DNA of 64,000 nt from DASUSH01 sp963785155. GTDB taxonomy: Bacteria > Actinomycetota > Thermoleophilia > Solirubrobacterales > 70-9. The number at the start of each line of letters is the position of its first letter. The first letter of the stretch is position 1. The stretch is from positions 1 to 64,000 of the forward strand of contig CAWAUB010000007.1 in NCBI GenBank assembly GCA_963785155.1, in the 5' to 3' direction. Below the pieces are notes generated by a model. The model saw only the letters and a program-made list of their open reading frames with translations. It made no database searches and was not told the origin of the DNA. Below are positions 28,485 to 38,128 of the stretch, in pieces. The position numbers were made by a program, and so were the translations under genes.

Positions 28485-31325
28485 CTACCTGGCGACAGCT
28501 GCCGGCCGCGGCCAGGTCCGGCCGAGGAGCTGGATGAACTCGTCGGACGGGACGGCCCGGGCGAAGAGGAAGCCCTGCGCGTACCGGCAGCCGAGCTCGT
28601 GGATGCGCTCGAGCTGGGCGTCGGTCTCGACTCCCTCGGCGACGACCTCGAGGCCAAGGGCACCCGCCATGTCGGTGATCGCGCTGACGATCGCTGCGTC
28701 GGAGGCCTGGTGCCCGAGCCGCGCGACGAAGGCGCGGTCGAGCTTCAGGACGTCGAAGTCGAAGCGCTGCAGGTATCCGAGTGAGGAGAATCCGGTGCCG
28801 AAGTCGTCGAGGGCCAGGTCGACGCCCAGCCCCTTCAGCTCTCGCAGCGTGAGCAGCGTCGAGTCAGCGTCGTCGAGGAGCGCGCTCTCGGTGATCTCCA
28901 GGCTCACCGTGTTCGGGTCGATTCCAGTCGTCTCGACGGCGGAGCGCACGATCTCGATCAGCCCTGGATCGAGGACCTGCCGCGCCGAGAGGTTGACGGA
29001 GATACCGATCGGTCTTCCGTTGCTGCTGCCCGCATGCTCCATCCACTGCGCCGCCGCCGTGCAGGCCTGAACCATCACGGCGGCGCCGATCCGCTCGATC
29101 AGGCCGCTCTCCTCGGCGATCTGGATGAACGCGTCGGGCGTCATCAGGCCGTGCTCGGGGTGATTCCATCGGAGCAGTGCCTCGGCGCTCCAGATCCTGC
29201 CGGACCCGAGGTCGATGACGGGCTGATAGTGGACCTCGAGCTCGTTGCGATCGAGCGCGCGTCGCAGGTCGTTCTCGAGCCGAAGGTGATCGAGCGCCCG
29301 TGCGCGCATCAACTCGTCGAATAGCTCGTAGGTGCCCCTGCCGCGCTCCTTCGCCCGGTACATCGCCGCGTCGGCGTCGCGAATGAGGGCCTGGGGCTCC
29401 TCCTCGCCGGAACCGATCGCGATCCCGATCGTGGCGGAGACGAAATGGTCGCGACCGCGAAGCACGAACGGCCGGGCGAGCACCTCGTTGATGCGCTCGG
29501 CGACTCGGGTCGCGTCGCGCTCGGATTCCCCCTCCTCGACCAGGATCGCGAACTCGTCGCCGCCAAAACGGGCGATCGTGTCGGCGTCGCGCAGGGCGCC
29601 GCGGAGTCGCGGGGCGACCGCCGCGAGGAGCTCGTCGCCCGCCTCGTGACCGAGGCTGTCGTTGACGAGCTTGAACTGATCGAGGTCGCAGAACAGAACG
29701 GCAACGAGCGATCCGTGCCGGCGCGCCAGGTCGAGCGCGTGCGCGAGGCGGTCCGAGAACAGGTTGCGGTTCGGCAGTCCGGTGAGTGGGTCGTGGAGTG
29801 CCTGATGGCGCATTTCCTCCTCGCTCCCGCGGCGCTCGATCGCGGCGGCCAGCACGTGCGCGATCGATTGCAGGAAGGCGACGTCCTCGGAGCTGAAGTC
29901 ACGCAGTGAGCGCGACTGCACGCTGAGCACGCCGAACGCAGCGCCCCGGCCGCGGATCGGCAGGCTGACCCCGCTGCGCGCCTGGACCGCCTCGAGCAGC
30001 TCGGAGCGCTCGAACCGAGTCTCGGTCTGCCAATCGGAGACGATCACAGCCCGACCGCTCGAAATCGTGTAGCCCGACTGGGACCCCTGGCCCCACGGGG
30101 CCCTGCGCCCGACGAGGTCGCCGGGCTCCCCGGTGGCGGCGCGGACTACGAAGCCTTCCTCGCCGGGGAGCGATTCGAGGATCGCCGCGTTGTCGGCCTC
30201 CAGCACCCGAGCGACGACCACGATCGCCTCGGCCATCAGCCCGGCGACCTCACCGCCGGCGAGCGCGGCCTCGCCGAGCTCGGCGACGGCGGCCTGCTCG
30301 GCGGCCCGCTGAAGGGCCTCGGACTCGGCCTGCGCGCGCTCGGTCACGTCCTGGCAGGTGCCGACGAGCGTCGGAGCGCCACCGTCCTCGTCCGGGACGA
30401 GTTCGCCGCGCGCGTGGAACGTCCGCTGGGATCCGTCGGCGAGGATCGCCCGGTATTGATGGCTGAACGGCTTCCCCGTCGATGCCGTGGTCCCGACCGC
30501 CTCGGCGATTCGCTCGCGATCATCCGGGTGCACCTGGCCGATGTACCGCTCGTAGCTGGGTTCGACAGAGCGGGGCTCGAGGCCGAACACCTCGAACAGC
30601 TCGTCCGACCAATTGACCGTGTTGCTGCCGGTGTCCCACTCGAAGCTGCCGAGCCGAGCCAGTTGCTGTGCCTCGGCCCGTGAGCGATCGCTGTCGCGAG
30701 CGTGATTGAGCGCCTGTTCGGTGTCGCGGCGATGGTCCTCGTTGAGCTTCCAGGCCGCGACCCCCGCGGCGCCCGCGCCGGCGACGAAGAGGGCGTGGAT
30801 CCCGGCCCACTTCCACGGATCGGCGACGGCGTCGGGGTGGTTGAAGACCGTCTCGGGGTCGATCGTCCCGGCGATCCCGTGGTGGATCAGGACGTAGCCC
30901 GCGGCAACGAGGAAGGGGATCCAGTCCTCGTAGAGGGTCAGCAGGGCGATCATGACGAAGAAGTGGAAGTGGGCCTCGATGAATCCGTCCGAGAGGTGGA
31001 CGAGCACCGCCGAGCCGGTGACGAGGCCGAGTGCCACCAGCGCCGACGCGAGCCGGCGGCGGATGCCGGCGAGGGTGGCCGCGACGGCGATCACCGCGAC
31101 GACCCCCGCCTCCTGTATCGCGTGACCCACCCCGTAACCCTGCGAATACGCGTAGAACCCGAGTGCGATCACGTGCAGCCAGAGCAGCGTGAGCAGGACG
31201 CGATGGCGGCGTAGCCAGGCTTCAGGGGGCAGCGTCGAGCCGCGCGGCAGCCATGCGCGCAGGCGCGCGAGCACCGGGGCCCCCGAGTCCGATGCCGGAG
31301 GGCTTGGATTCACCTCGTCCTGCAC
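28485..31325 (-). CDS. Membrane PAS-GAF-GGDEF-EAL protein
   Basis: The 946-residue protein has about six N-terminal membrane helices, including the conserved EAHFHFFVMIALLTLYEDW and AAGYVLIHHG (paired His that could bind metal). A PAS domain (about 220-340, LGSFEWDTGSNTVNWSDELF), a GAF domain (about 350-500), a GGDEF domain with intact DLDQFKLVNDSLGH and RFGGDEFAIL, and an EAL domain follow. The EAL domain keeps SAEALLRW, VNLSARQ, LEITES, LALDDFGTGFSSLGYL and VAEGVET. Both the cyclase and the phosphodiesterase look competent, so it could make or degrade c-di-GMP depending on input. It is monocistronic; its stop is 20 bp from the MarR start. It is a plausible source of the signal for the MshEN synthase in the polysaccharide island. 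Confidence 0.93.
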   Translation of the reverse strand: MQDEVNPSPPASDSGAPVLARLRAWLPRGSTLPPEAWLRRHRVLLTLLWLHVIALGFYAYSQGYGVGHAIQEAGVVAVIAVAATLAGIRRRLASALVALGLVTGSAVLVHLSDGFIEAHFHFFVMIALLTLYEDWIPFLVAAGYVLIHHGIAGTIDPETVFNHPDAVADPWKWAGIHALFVAGAGAAGVAAWKLNEDHRRDTEQALNHARDSDRSRAEAQQLARLGSFEWDTGSNTVNWSDELFEVFGLEPRSVEPSYERYIGQVHPDDRERIAEAVGTTASTGKPFSHQYRAILADGSQRTFHARGELVPDEDGGAPTLVGTCQDVTERAQAESEALQRAAEQAAVAELGEAALAGGEVAGLMAEAIVVVARVLEADNAAILESLPGEEGFVVRAATGEPGDLVGRRAPWGQGSQSGYTISSGRAVIVSDWQTETRFERSELLEAVQARSGVSLPIRGRGAAFGVLSVQSRSLRDFSSEDVAFLQSIAHVLAAAIERRGSEEEMRHQALHDPLTGLPNRNLFSDRLAHALDLARRHGSLVAVLFCDLDQFKLVNDSLGHEAGDELLAAVAPRLRGALRDADTIARFGGDEFAILVEEGESERDATRVAERINEVLARPFVLRGRDHFVSATIGIAIGSGEEEPQALIRDADAAMYRAKERGRGTYELFDELMRARALDHLRLENDLRRALDRNELEVHYQPVIDLGSGRIWSAEALLRWNHPEHGLMTPDAFIQIAEESGLIERIGAAVMVQACTAAAQWMEHAGSSNGRPIGISVNLSARQVLDPGLIEIVRSAVETTGIDPNTVSLEITESALLDDADSTLLTLRELKGLGVDLALDDFGTGFSSLGYLQRFDFDVLKLDRAFVARLGHQASDAAIVSAITDMAGALGLEVVAEGVETDAQLERIHELGCRYAQGFLFARAVPSDEFIQLLGRTWPRPAAVAR

Positions 31326-31390
31326 CTATGTGACTATCGGCCGCGCGGGTGCCGAACTTGACCGCGCGGCGTGCCTACGGGCGATCCGCG

Positions 31391-33277
31391 CTAGCGCTTG
31401 CGGATCTGCTCGCAGCGGCTGACGCGGTCGAGCTTGCGGTCGACCGTCGCGCGGTCGCCCTGACCGCTGCCACAGCGGACCTTATCGCGCTCGCCGTCGG
31501 CGGCCTTCAGCCGGTCGTTGCCGGCGCCGCCCTTGAGGCGGTCGCGGCCCGAGTCGCCGACCAGGCGGTCGTTGCCGGCGTCGCCGTAGAGGCAGTCGTC
31601 GCCCGCGTCGCCGCGAAGCCTGTCGTTGCCCTCGGCACCGCGCAGGGCGTCGCCGGCGCCGGTCCCGACCAGCGTGTCCCGACCCGGACCGCCGCCCTGG
31701 CCGAGCGCACAGGGCTTACCCAGCGAGTCACCACCGGCTCCACCGCCGCTTGAGCCGCCTCCGCCGTCGGAGCCACCACCGCCGCCTCCACCCGACCCGC
31801 CGCCTCCGGCGGTGTCGGCACGGTATGCGTCGGCGAGCTGGGAGTAGTCGGCCGGCTCGCCGTCGGGACCCATGGCGGCGCAGCCGGTGCGCATGTCGTC
31901 GCAGACGGCCTCGCTGCCGTTGGCACGGCGGATGTCGAAGCGGGAGAGCGAGTAGAAGGAGTAGAGGTTCGGGTCACCCGCTGCGTCGACCTCGCCCTCG
32001 CGGGTGTCGTCGCGCCAGCGATCGGTCAGCAGGCGCTCGACGGCACCGTTGTCGCCCTTCACGTATCGGTCGAGCCAGGCGACCGTGTACCACGTCGCCA
32101 TGTCCATTCCGCGCAGCGTCGCCAGGCCCAGCGCGGGCACCGTCTGTCCGGGGATAAAGGAGTACTCGTAATGGGTGCCCCCGCGCTTGTTGACCTGCAT
32201 CGAGTCCACGCCGGCGGTCTTGAACGCGGCGAACGCGCCGTTGTGGCCCTCCGGCTCGGGGTCGTCCTGGTTCGGTGTGGCGACGAGGCCGTAGTCGTTC
32301 GACATGCCGATCGCGGGCTTTGTGATCGGCGGGTTGTCGGGGCGCGGCGCGGCGCCCGAGGGACAGGCCGGATGCGAGCTGCCGGTCCCGAGGTTGTCCC
32401 AGGCGACGATCGCGTCGACGCGATCGTCGATCTGACCGACGTAGGAGACGGCGCCGGCGCCGAGGGAGTGGCCGGCGATCCCGATCCGGGAGGCATCGAC
32501 CAGGCCGTGGAGCGGGTTGAAGGCGGCGTTCAGGCCGGCGTCGACGCGCCGCTGGTGGCGCGGCCCGTGGTCCGTGCCCGAGGTGCAGCTCTTGCGGGGC
32601 TTGAAGGGCGACGAGGGGCTCGAGAGCAGGAAGTCGAGCGCGTCCTCCGTGCCGTCGTAGAACGGCTGGCCGGCCTGCGACGGGACGCCCTCCTGAAGGT
32701 CGACGCCCTCTCCGAACGTGTCGGAGCGGCCCTGGCCCTGGACGTCGTAGGTGAGGACGACGTAGCCGTGTTTGGCTAGCGCCGCCGCGATTCCCCAGTA
32801 GAGGGTCTCGGGCGCCTGCACGGAGCCGGTGGTGATGACGACCGCGGGCCGCTTCGCCGGGCCGCCCGCCGTCGCCCAGACGTTGCCGGAGAGGGTGGCG
32901 CCGCTGCGGCCGGTGAAGAGGACCGGCTCGCGCATCCCGAAGTCCGGGGCCCAGTCGTAGAAGCGGACGTCGCCCGCGCATTCGCGCTTGCGCTGGAAGC
33001 AGACGTTGCCCTCGAAGATGCGCTGGTCGCCGCTTTGGAGTACGGCGGCCTCCGCGACCTGGATCTCGGCGAGGTCGACGTTGTCCTGGACCTCCTGCAG
33101 GGCCAGGCGAGTCTGGAACTCGGGCGTCTTGGTGACGTAGAGCTCGCGCTCGGTCGTCTTGGCGAAGTTCTGCGTCTCCGTCGCCGGGTCGAAGGCCAGC
33201 GCGGCAGCGGAAGTGAGCAGTGATACGAGTGCGGCGAGCGCGAAGGCGAGCGCCCGGCGACCCCTGTACCGGTTCAT
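31391..33277 (-). CDS. Secreted alpha/beta hydrolase with RTX calcium repeats
   Basis: From the ATG at 33277 (NRYRGRRALAFALAALVS, a clear signal peptide ending near ALAFD) the 628-residue protein has a dienelactone-hydrolase-like alpha/beta domain: RPAVVITTGSVQAPETLYWG, VVLTYDVQGQGRSDTFGEGV, nucleophile elbow GIAGHSLGAGAVSY and GGTHYEYSFIPG (possible catalytic His). A Gly/Ser linker near residues 490-520 joins it to a C-terminal string of RTX-type nonapeptides (GGPGRDTLVGTGAGDALRG, AEGNDRLRGDAGDDCLYG, DAGNDRLVGDSGRDRLKG). Such repeats fold on calcium outside the cell. The protein is probably a calcium-stabilised exoenzyme; the substrate is unknown. Confidence 0.88.
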   Translation of the reverse strand: MNRYRGRRALAFALAALVSLLTSAAALAFDPATETQNFAKTTERELYVTKTPEFQTRLALQEVQDNVDLAEIQVAEAAVLQSGDQRIFEGNVCFQRKRECAGDVRFYDWAPDFGMREPVLFTGRSGATLSGNVWATAGGPAKRPAVVITTGSVQAPETLYWGIAAALAKHGYVVLTYDVQGQGRSDTFGEGVDLQEGVPSQAGQPFYDGTEDALDFLLSSPSSPFKPRKSCTSGTDHGPRHQRRVDAGLNAAFNPLHGLVDASRIGIAGHSLGAGAVSYVGQIDDRVDAIVAWDNLGTGSSHPACPSGAAPRPDNPPITKPAIGMSNDYGLVATPNQDDPEPEGHNGAFAAFKTAGVDSMQVNKRGGTHYEYSFIPGQTVPALGLATLRGMDMATWYTVAWLDRYVKGDNGAVERLLTDRWRDDTREGEVDAAGDPNLYSFYSLSRFDIRRANGSEAVCDDMRTGCAAMGPDGEPADYSQLADAYRADTAGGGGSGGGGGGGSDGGGGSSGGGAGGDSLGKPCALGQGGGPGRDTLVGTGAGDALRGAEGNDRLRGDAGDDCLYGDAGNDRLVGDSGRDRLKGGAGNDRLKAADGERDKVRCGSGQGDRATVDRKLDRVSRCEQIRKR

Positions 33278-33335
33278 TGCGCGACCGTAGCCGATCACCC
33301 GCTCTCTCGCGCCACTTGCGCTTAGGCTGGCGCGA

Positions 33336-34775
33336 GTGCGGCTGACCGAGCAGAACCGGGCCTGGTGGACGCTCGCGGGTGCCTGCAGCGGGCTCTTCCT
33401 GCTCATGCTCGACTCGACCGTGGTCACCCTGGCGCTGCCCGACATCAGGCATGACCTGGACGCGACCGCGGCCTCGATCCAGTGGGTGATGAACGCCTAC
33501 CTGCTGGTGGTCGCGGCACTCGTCGTCACCGCCGGGAGGCTCGGCGACATGTTCGGTCGGCGCCTCGTCTACCTGATCGGGATCGCTGCTTTCGGGATCG
33601 GGTCCATCGTCTCCGCCACCGCGGGCGACGACCTCACGCTGATCGCGGGCAGGGTGATCCAGGGGATCGGTGCAGCGGCGATGCTGGGCCTCTCGCTGGC
33701 GATCGTCTCGGCGGCCTTTCCCCCTGAGCGCCAGGCGACCGCGGTCGGCATCTGGACCGCGGTCTCGAGCGTCGCACTGGGCATCGGCCCGCTGGTCGGC
33801 GGCGCGCTCGTCGAGCTCGATTGGCGGTCGATCTTCTGGATCAACATCCCACTCGTCGTCGCCGGGTTCGCGATCACGCTCTTCGCGGCGCCGGAGAGCC
33901 GAGACGAGACCTCGGGGCAGCGGATCGACTTTGCCGGTCTCGTCACGCTCGGCGTGGGGCTGGGGGCGACCGTCTTTGCCCTCGTCCAGTCCGACGTCTG
34001 GGGTTTCGGCGATCCGCGCACCTTGGCTCTGCTCGCCGCCGGCCTCGTATTCCTCGTGGCGTTCTTCCCGATCGAGCGCCGCGCGAAGGAGCCGATCGTC
34101 GACCTGACCCTGTTTCGCAACGGTCCCTACTTCGGCGCGACCTGCGCCGCCTTCGCGCTCGTCGGCGCCTACTGGGTGGTGATCTTCTTCCAGCCTCAGT
34201 ACCTGCAGGACGTGCTCGGGGATTCGGCGATCAAGTCCGGCCTGCTGATCCTGCCGCTGACGGTGCCGATGATCGTGATCTCGCCGTTCGCGGGCAGGCT
34301 GATCGCGCGGTTCGGGGGCCGCCGGCTGATGACGGCCGGGATGGTGGCCTCCGTCATCGGGCTGGTGCTGCAGACGCGGATCTCCCCGGACTCGAGCTAC
34401 GGCGATCTGTTCGCCGGCTTCCTTCTGTTCGGGATCGCACTGGGCTGCGTCTACGCGCCGATGTCGAGCGCCGCGATGGCCGCGATGCCGCGGGAGAAGG
34501 CGGGGATCGCGGCGGGGGTCCTGGCGATGAACCGGGTCCTGTCCGGGGCGGTTGCGCTCGCGGTAACCGGGGCGGTCTTCCAGGCACTTCGCAGCGACGA
34601 GATCGCGGCGGGAGCGGGGGAGGCCGAGGCCTTCACCCACGCCCTGTCGAGCTCGCTCTGGATCGTGGTCGGGCTGACCGTGGTCGGCGGGATCCTCACC
34701 TGGGCCTTCGTCCGCGACCCGGACCCCGCAGAGCCCAAGCACCCCCTCCACCACCACCGGCGCTTCCACCTCTAG
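33336..34775 (+). CDS. DHA2-family 14-helix MFS drug exporter
   Basis: The GTG at 33336 begins RLTEQNRAWWTLAGACSGLF then LMLDSTVVTLALPDIRHDL (motif D1 of the DHA2 family). TAGRLGDMFGRRLVYLIG (motif A) and GIGPLVGGALVELDWRSIFW (motif C, antiporter signature) follow. Length (479) and 14 predicted helices match the EmrB/QacA branch that pumps drugs against protons. It is divergent from the RTX hydrolase (59 bp gap) and 40 bp upstream of radA. No dedicated regulator is adjacent. Confidence 0.9.
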   Translation: MRLTEQNRAWWTLAGACSGLFLLMLDSTVVTLALPDIRHDLDATAASIQWVMNAYLLVVAALVVTAGRLGDMFGRRLVYLIGIAAFGIGSIVSATAGDDLTLIAGRVIQGIGAAAMLGLSLAIVSAAFPPERQATAVGIWTAVSSVALGIGPLVGGALVELDWRSIFWINIPLVVAGFAITLFAAPESRDETSGQRIDFAGLVTLGVGLGATVFALVQSDVWGFGDPRTLALLAAGLVFLVAFFPIERRAKEPIVDLTLFRNGPYFGATCAAFALVGAYWVVIFFQPQYLQDVLGDSAIKSGLLILPLTVPMIVISPFAGRLIARFGGRRLMTAGMVASVIGLVLQTRISPDSSYGDLFAGFLLFGIALGCVYAPMSSAAMAAMPREKAGIAAGVLAMNRVLSGAVALAVTGAVFQALRSDEIAAGAGEAEAFTHALSSSLWIVVGLTVVGGILTWAFVRDPDPAEPKHPLHHHRRFHL

Positions 34776-34815
34776 GGGGCGCGGTGGCGTCGGGCGGGCT
34801 TCGTAGTCTCGAGCC

Positions 34816-36132
34816 ATGGCCAAGCCACGCAAGAGATTCGTCTGCCAGGGATGCGGCCACGAGGCGTTCGCCTGGGCCGGCCAGTGCGGCGGCTGCGGCG
34901 AGTGGAACACGCTCGTCGAGCAGGCGGCGGAGGCGCCCACGTCCAAGCGCGGCCGGGGCGGCGGCGGAGCGGGCGCGGCCAAGCCCGTGCCGCTGCGTGA
35001 GGTCGAGATGCCGGCCACCGCCCGGCTCGAAAGCGGGATCGGCGAACTGGACCGGGTGCTCGGCGGCGGGTTCGTGCCGGGCTCACTGGTGCTGCTCGGC
35101 GGTGCCCCGGGTATCGGCAAGTCGACCCTGACCGGCATGGCGCTCGGCAACCTCGCCGCCGCCGGGCGCAAGACCCTCTACGTCTCCGGCGAGGAGTCCG
35201 CTGCCCAGGTCCGCCTGCGTGCCGAGCGGCTCGGCGACGGCGCCCTGTCGGTCCCGGCGATCGCCGAGACGTCGCTCGAGTCCGTTGTCGCGACGCTCAC
35301 CGCCGAGCGACCGGACGCTTGCGTGATCGACTCGGTGCAGACACTCCATTCGTCGGATCTGACCGGCGCGCCCGGTTCGGTGGCCCAGGTCCGCGAGGCG
35401 GCCGACCGGATCATGGACGTCGCGAAGCGGATCGGCACCGCGGTGATCCTGGTCGGCCACGTGACGAAGGAGGGCGCCGTCGCCGGCCCGCGCGTGCTCG
35501 AGCACCTGGTCGACTGCGTACTCCTTTTCGAGGGCGAGCGGGAGCGCTCATACCGGACACTGCGCGCACTCAAGAACCGCTTCGGAGCGACGAGCGAGGT
35601 CGGCGTCTTCGAGATGCGCTCCGGCGGCCTGACCGAGGTCGCCGACCCGTCGGCGCGCTTCGCGGCGGAGGCATCCGCCGCGCCCGGCTCCGTCGTGCTC
35701 TGCGCGATGGAGGGCACGCGGCCTCTGCTCGTCGAGGTCCAGGCGCTGGTCGCCCCGACCGAGATCGTCCCGCCCCGGCGGGTTGCCAACGGCATCGACC
35801 GCAACCGGCTCGCACTCGTAATCGCCGTGCTTGCCCGCCATGGTGGCCCGGCTCTCGGCACCCACGACGTCTTCGTGAACGTCGCGGGCGGGATCCGGGT
35901 CGACGAGCCCGGCGCCGACCTGGCGGTCGCCCTCGCCCTGGTCTCCGCCCATCGCGGCGAGCCGCTGCGCGGCGCCGAGGGGAAGCCGTTCGCCTGCTTC
36001 GGCGAACTCGGGCTGACCGGCGAATTGCGCTACGTCGCCCACGCCGACCGGCGCGCCGCCGAGGCAACCAAGTTCGGTCTGGCCCCGGTTCTCGGGCCGA
36101 GCCCGGGGAGCCGACAAGGCCGGTGTGCGTGA
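34816..36132 (+). CDS. radA: DNA repair protein RadA, C-terminus frameshifted
   Basis: RadA is a RecA-like helicase for recombination intermediates. It has an N-terminal zinc finger (VCQGCGHEAFAWAGQCGGCG, four Cys), the Walker A GAPGIGKST, the RadA motif LKNRFGATSEVGVFEM and a Lon-protease-like C-terminal domain (VFVNVAGGIRVDEPGADLAV). After VLGPSPGS the reading frame stops at 36132, but the expected tail GADKAGVRE continues in another frame. An indel near 36,105 probably truncates the last residues, and the true end is perhaps near 36,170. In many actinobacteria radA and disA are adjacent; here a 3.4-kb minus-strand cassette separates them. Confidence 0.92.
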   Translation: MAKPRKRFVCQGCGHEAFAWAGQCGGCGEWNTLVEQAAEAPTSKRGRGGGGAGAAKPVPLREVEMPATARLESGIGELDRVLGGGFVPGSLVLLGGAPGIGKSTLTGMALGNLAAAGRKTLYVSGEESAAQVRLRAERLGDGALSVPAIAETSLESVVATLTAERPDACVIDSVQTLHSSDLTGAPGSVAQVREAADRIMDVAKRIGTAVILVGHVTKEGAVAGPRVLEHLVDCVLLFEGERERSYRTLRALKNRFGATSEVGVFEMRSGGLTEVADPSARFAAEASAAPGSVVLCAMEGTRPLLVEVQALVAPTEIVPPRRVANGIDRNRLALVIAVLARHGGPALGTHDVFVNVAGGIRVDEPGADLAVALALVSAHRGEPLRGAEGKPFACFGELGLTGELRYVAHADRRAAEATKFGLAPVLGPSPGSRQGRCA

Positions 36133-36286
36133 GGACCCGCGTCGAGGCACTGGAGGCATGGACAGAGCCCGCGCTCGTTCGCAAGGCCGCGCTAGCGACG
36201 GGAAATCGCATCGTTTTGCACTTGCCCCGTGCGGTGGTCAACTGCAGAAGATTGCCTCCTCGTCCCTGCCCCTACGTGCCCGGGCT

Positions 36287-38062
36287 TTAGGTCTCCGGCC
36301 GGTCGAGCGCGTTCGGCAGGCCCTGCGCGAAGAGCTCGCGGTCGGCCTGCTTCGCCGCCTCGTACTCGGGCGGGTCGTAGAGCTTGTACATCTGCGGTGG
36401 CTCGGCGTTCGAGCCCGCAGCCTCGAGCAGGGCGGCGGTGGCGGCGCGGCCGGACTCGTTCGCGCCCTCCATCGTCGCCAGGTCGATGTCGGTCTGCACG
36501 TAGTCGCCGGCGAGGAAGAGGTTGGGGATCGCGGTTTTGGCCTGCGGCCGTTTCTCCCAGGAACCGATCGTGTTGACCAGGAGCGGCTCGTCGTTGCGGT
36601 TGCGCCCGCGCTTCGGCGACCAGCGGATCCCGGGGTCGAGGAACCACGAATGCAGGACGTCGTCGGGGAGGACCGACTCGCCGTTGTCCTCCAGATGAGC
36701 CTTCAGCTGCGCCCAGACTTCGCGCATGATCTGCGGGCGGGTGCACTGCTTCGCCGGCTTGCCGTAGAGGATCCCGGGCGAGTCCCAATCAGAGACGTCG
36801 ACCGAGAGGCAGTCGACGACGGTGCCGTCGCCGTAGTCGGCGGCGAAGTCCCGCTCGGCCCAGAACTGGGCCTGGGTGAGCGCGGTGAGTGCCCACGGAG
36901 CGTCGACGAAGGTCAGGTGGCCCTTGATCAGGCCGATGTCGCGGGTCAGGTAGAACTGGATCCCGTTCATCCAGTCGACGTAGAGCTCGTCCATCTCCTT
37001 CAGGCTCTCGTCGACCGCGAGCACCTTCGGCGACCAGAGCTTGCGAGCGCGCTCGGCGGGCATCGCGCTGACGAACCAGTCGGCCTCGATCCGGCGCCGG
37101 CGGCCCCTGGCATCGACGGCGCGAGCCGAGGCGATCCGGCCGTTGCGTACCTCCAGCGCTTCGACCGTCTGGCCGATCTCGAACCGGACCCCGAGCCCGC
37201 GCAGGAGCTTCTCCCAGGGGTCGATCCAGGCCTCGTTCGTGGGCGCGTCGAGCACGCGGTCGAGGGCGCCGTCGTTGCCGCGCTGCATGATGTTCATGAC
37301 GAACGCCTCGGCCATGTTGCCGATCGTCCTGGTGGAGGCGATCGTCTCCTTCGCCGCGACGAGGCTGCGGGTCAGCCCACGGGCGATCACCTTCTTGTAT
37401 TCCTCGGACTTGCCCTCGGCGCGGACGAACTCCCACCAGGTCGTGTTCTCCCACTGCCCGAAGCGCCGCTCCTCGCTCGAGGTGAGGAACACCATCACCC
37501 GGTTGGTGAAGAACTCGGCCTCGTCGGGCCTGATCCCCTGCTGCTTGATCAGCTCCTCGTAGAGGACGCGCTGCATCCCCTCCGGCGTCGATGCCGCGGC
37601 GGGGTCCGGGAGGATCCCGAATAGCGTCGCGTCGGCACGCCCCTCGGTCCGGGGAGAGCTCGTCTCGTTGGCCTCGACGAAGTTGTCGTGGACGCCGTTC
37701 GGGTTGCCGTCGACCGGGATCCGCCGCATCGTGTCGGGCACGTGGTGGTAGAAGCCGGGGAAGAACCGGAAGCCGTGCTCCCCGGGGAGCGGCTTGCGTC
37801 CGCCCGCGGCCGTCTTGGGGACCGGGATGCTCCGCGCCTTGCCGCCGAGCGACTTGCGTTCGTAGACCGTGACCTCGAAGCCGCGCTCGATCAGCTCGTG
37901 GGCTGTGGCGAGGCCGGCCATGCCGCCACCGAGCACCGCCACCCGCCGGCCGGAGCTCATCGCGCGAATCGCCGCCGAGGCGCCCGGCGTAGCGGCAAGG
38001 GTCAGCGCAGCGCCCGCAGCCGCCGATTCCGTCAGGAACTTTCGCCTGGAGATCCCCCTCAC
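36287..38062 (-). CDS. Tat-exported FAD amine-oxidase/desaturase-like oxidoreductase
   Basis: A twin-arginine signal (ISRRKFLTESAAAGAALTLA) precedes the Rossmann FAD motif RVAVLGGGMAGLATAHELIE and the second FAD segment KSLGGKARSIPV. LPGEHGFRFFPGFYHHVPDT is typical of the hydroxysqualene-dehydroxylase/phytoene-desaturase relatives in actinobacteria. The C-terminus carries NLFLAGDYVQTDIDLATMEG, the FAD-closing motif, then GANESGRAATAALLEAAG. At 591 residues it is somewhat longer than desaturases (about 450-500). Substrate could be an isoprenoid or amine; carotenoid genes are absent here. A TetR gene lies 66 bp upstream on the same strand. Confidence 0.85.
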   Translation of the reverse strand: MRGISRRKFLTESAAAGAALTLAATPGASAAIRAMSSGRRVAVLGGGMAGLATAHELIERGFEVTVYERKSLGGKARSIPVPKTAAGGRKPLPGEHGFRFFPGFYHHVPDTMRRIPVDGNPNGVHDNFVEANETSSPRTEGRADATLFGILPDPAAASTPEGMQRVLYEELIKQQGIRPDEAEFFTNRVMVFLTSSEERRFGQWENTTWWEFVRAEGKSEEYKKVIARGLTRSLVAAKETIASTRTIGNMAEAFVMNIMQRGNDGALDRVLDAPTNEAWIDPWEKLLRGLGVRFEIGQTVEALEVRNGRIASARAVDARGRRRRIEADWFVSAMPAERARKLWSPKVLAVDESLKEMDELYVDWMNGIQFYLTRDIGLIKGHLTFVDAPWALTALTQAQFWAERDFAADYGDGTVVDCLSVDVSDWDSPGILYGKPAKQCTRPQIMREVWAQLKAHLEDNGESVLPDDVLHSWFLDPGIRWSPKRGRNRNDEPLLVNTIGSWEKRPQAKTAIPNLFLAGDYVQTDIDLATMEGANESGRAATAALLEAAGSNAEPPQMYKLYDPPEYEAAKQADRELFAQGLPNALDRPET

Positions 38063-38128
38063 AGCGGAGGGAAAGCTACCGATGGGTAGGGGATCGGGCG
38101 CCGGTCGTCCCGGCTCAGCAGACGATCC

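Noticed and set aside
31974..35171. 1065-codon minus-strand frame crossing the hydrolase, MFS and radA genes
   Set aside because: It spans three well-supported genes in other frames and has Arg/Asp/Gln-rich random composition.
36125..37624. 499-codon plus-strand frame after radA
   Set aside because: Antisense shadow of the FAD oxidoreductase, although its first codons might include the displaced RadA tail.
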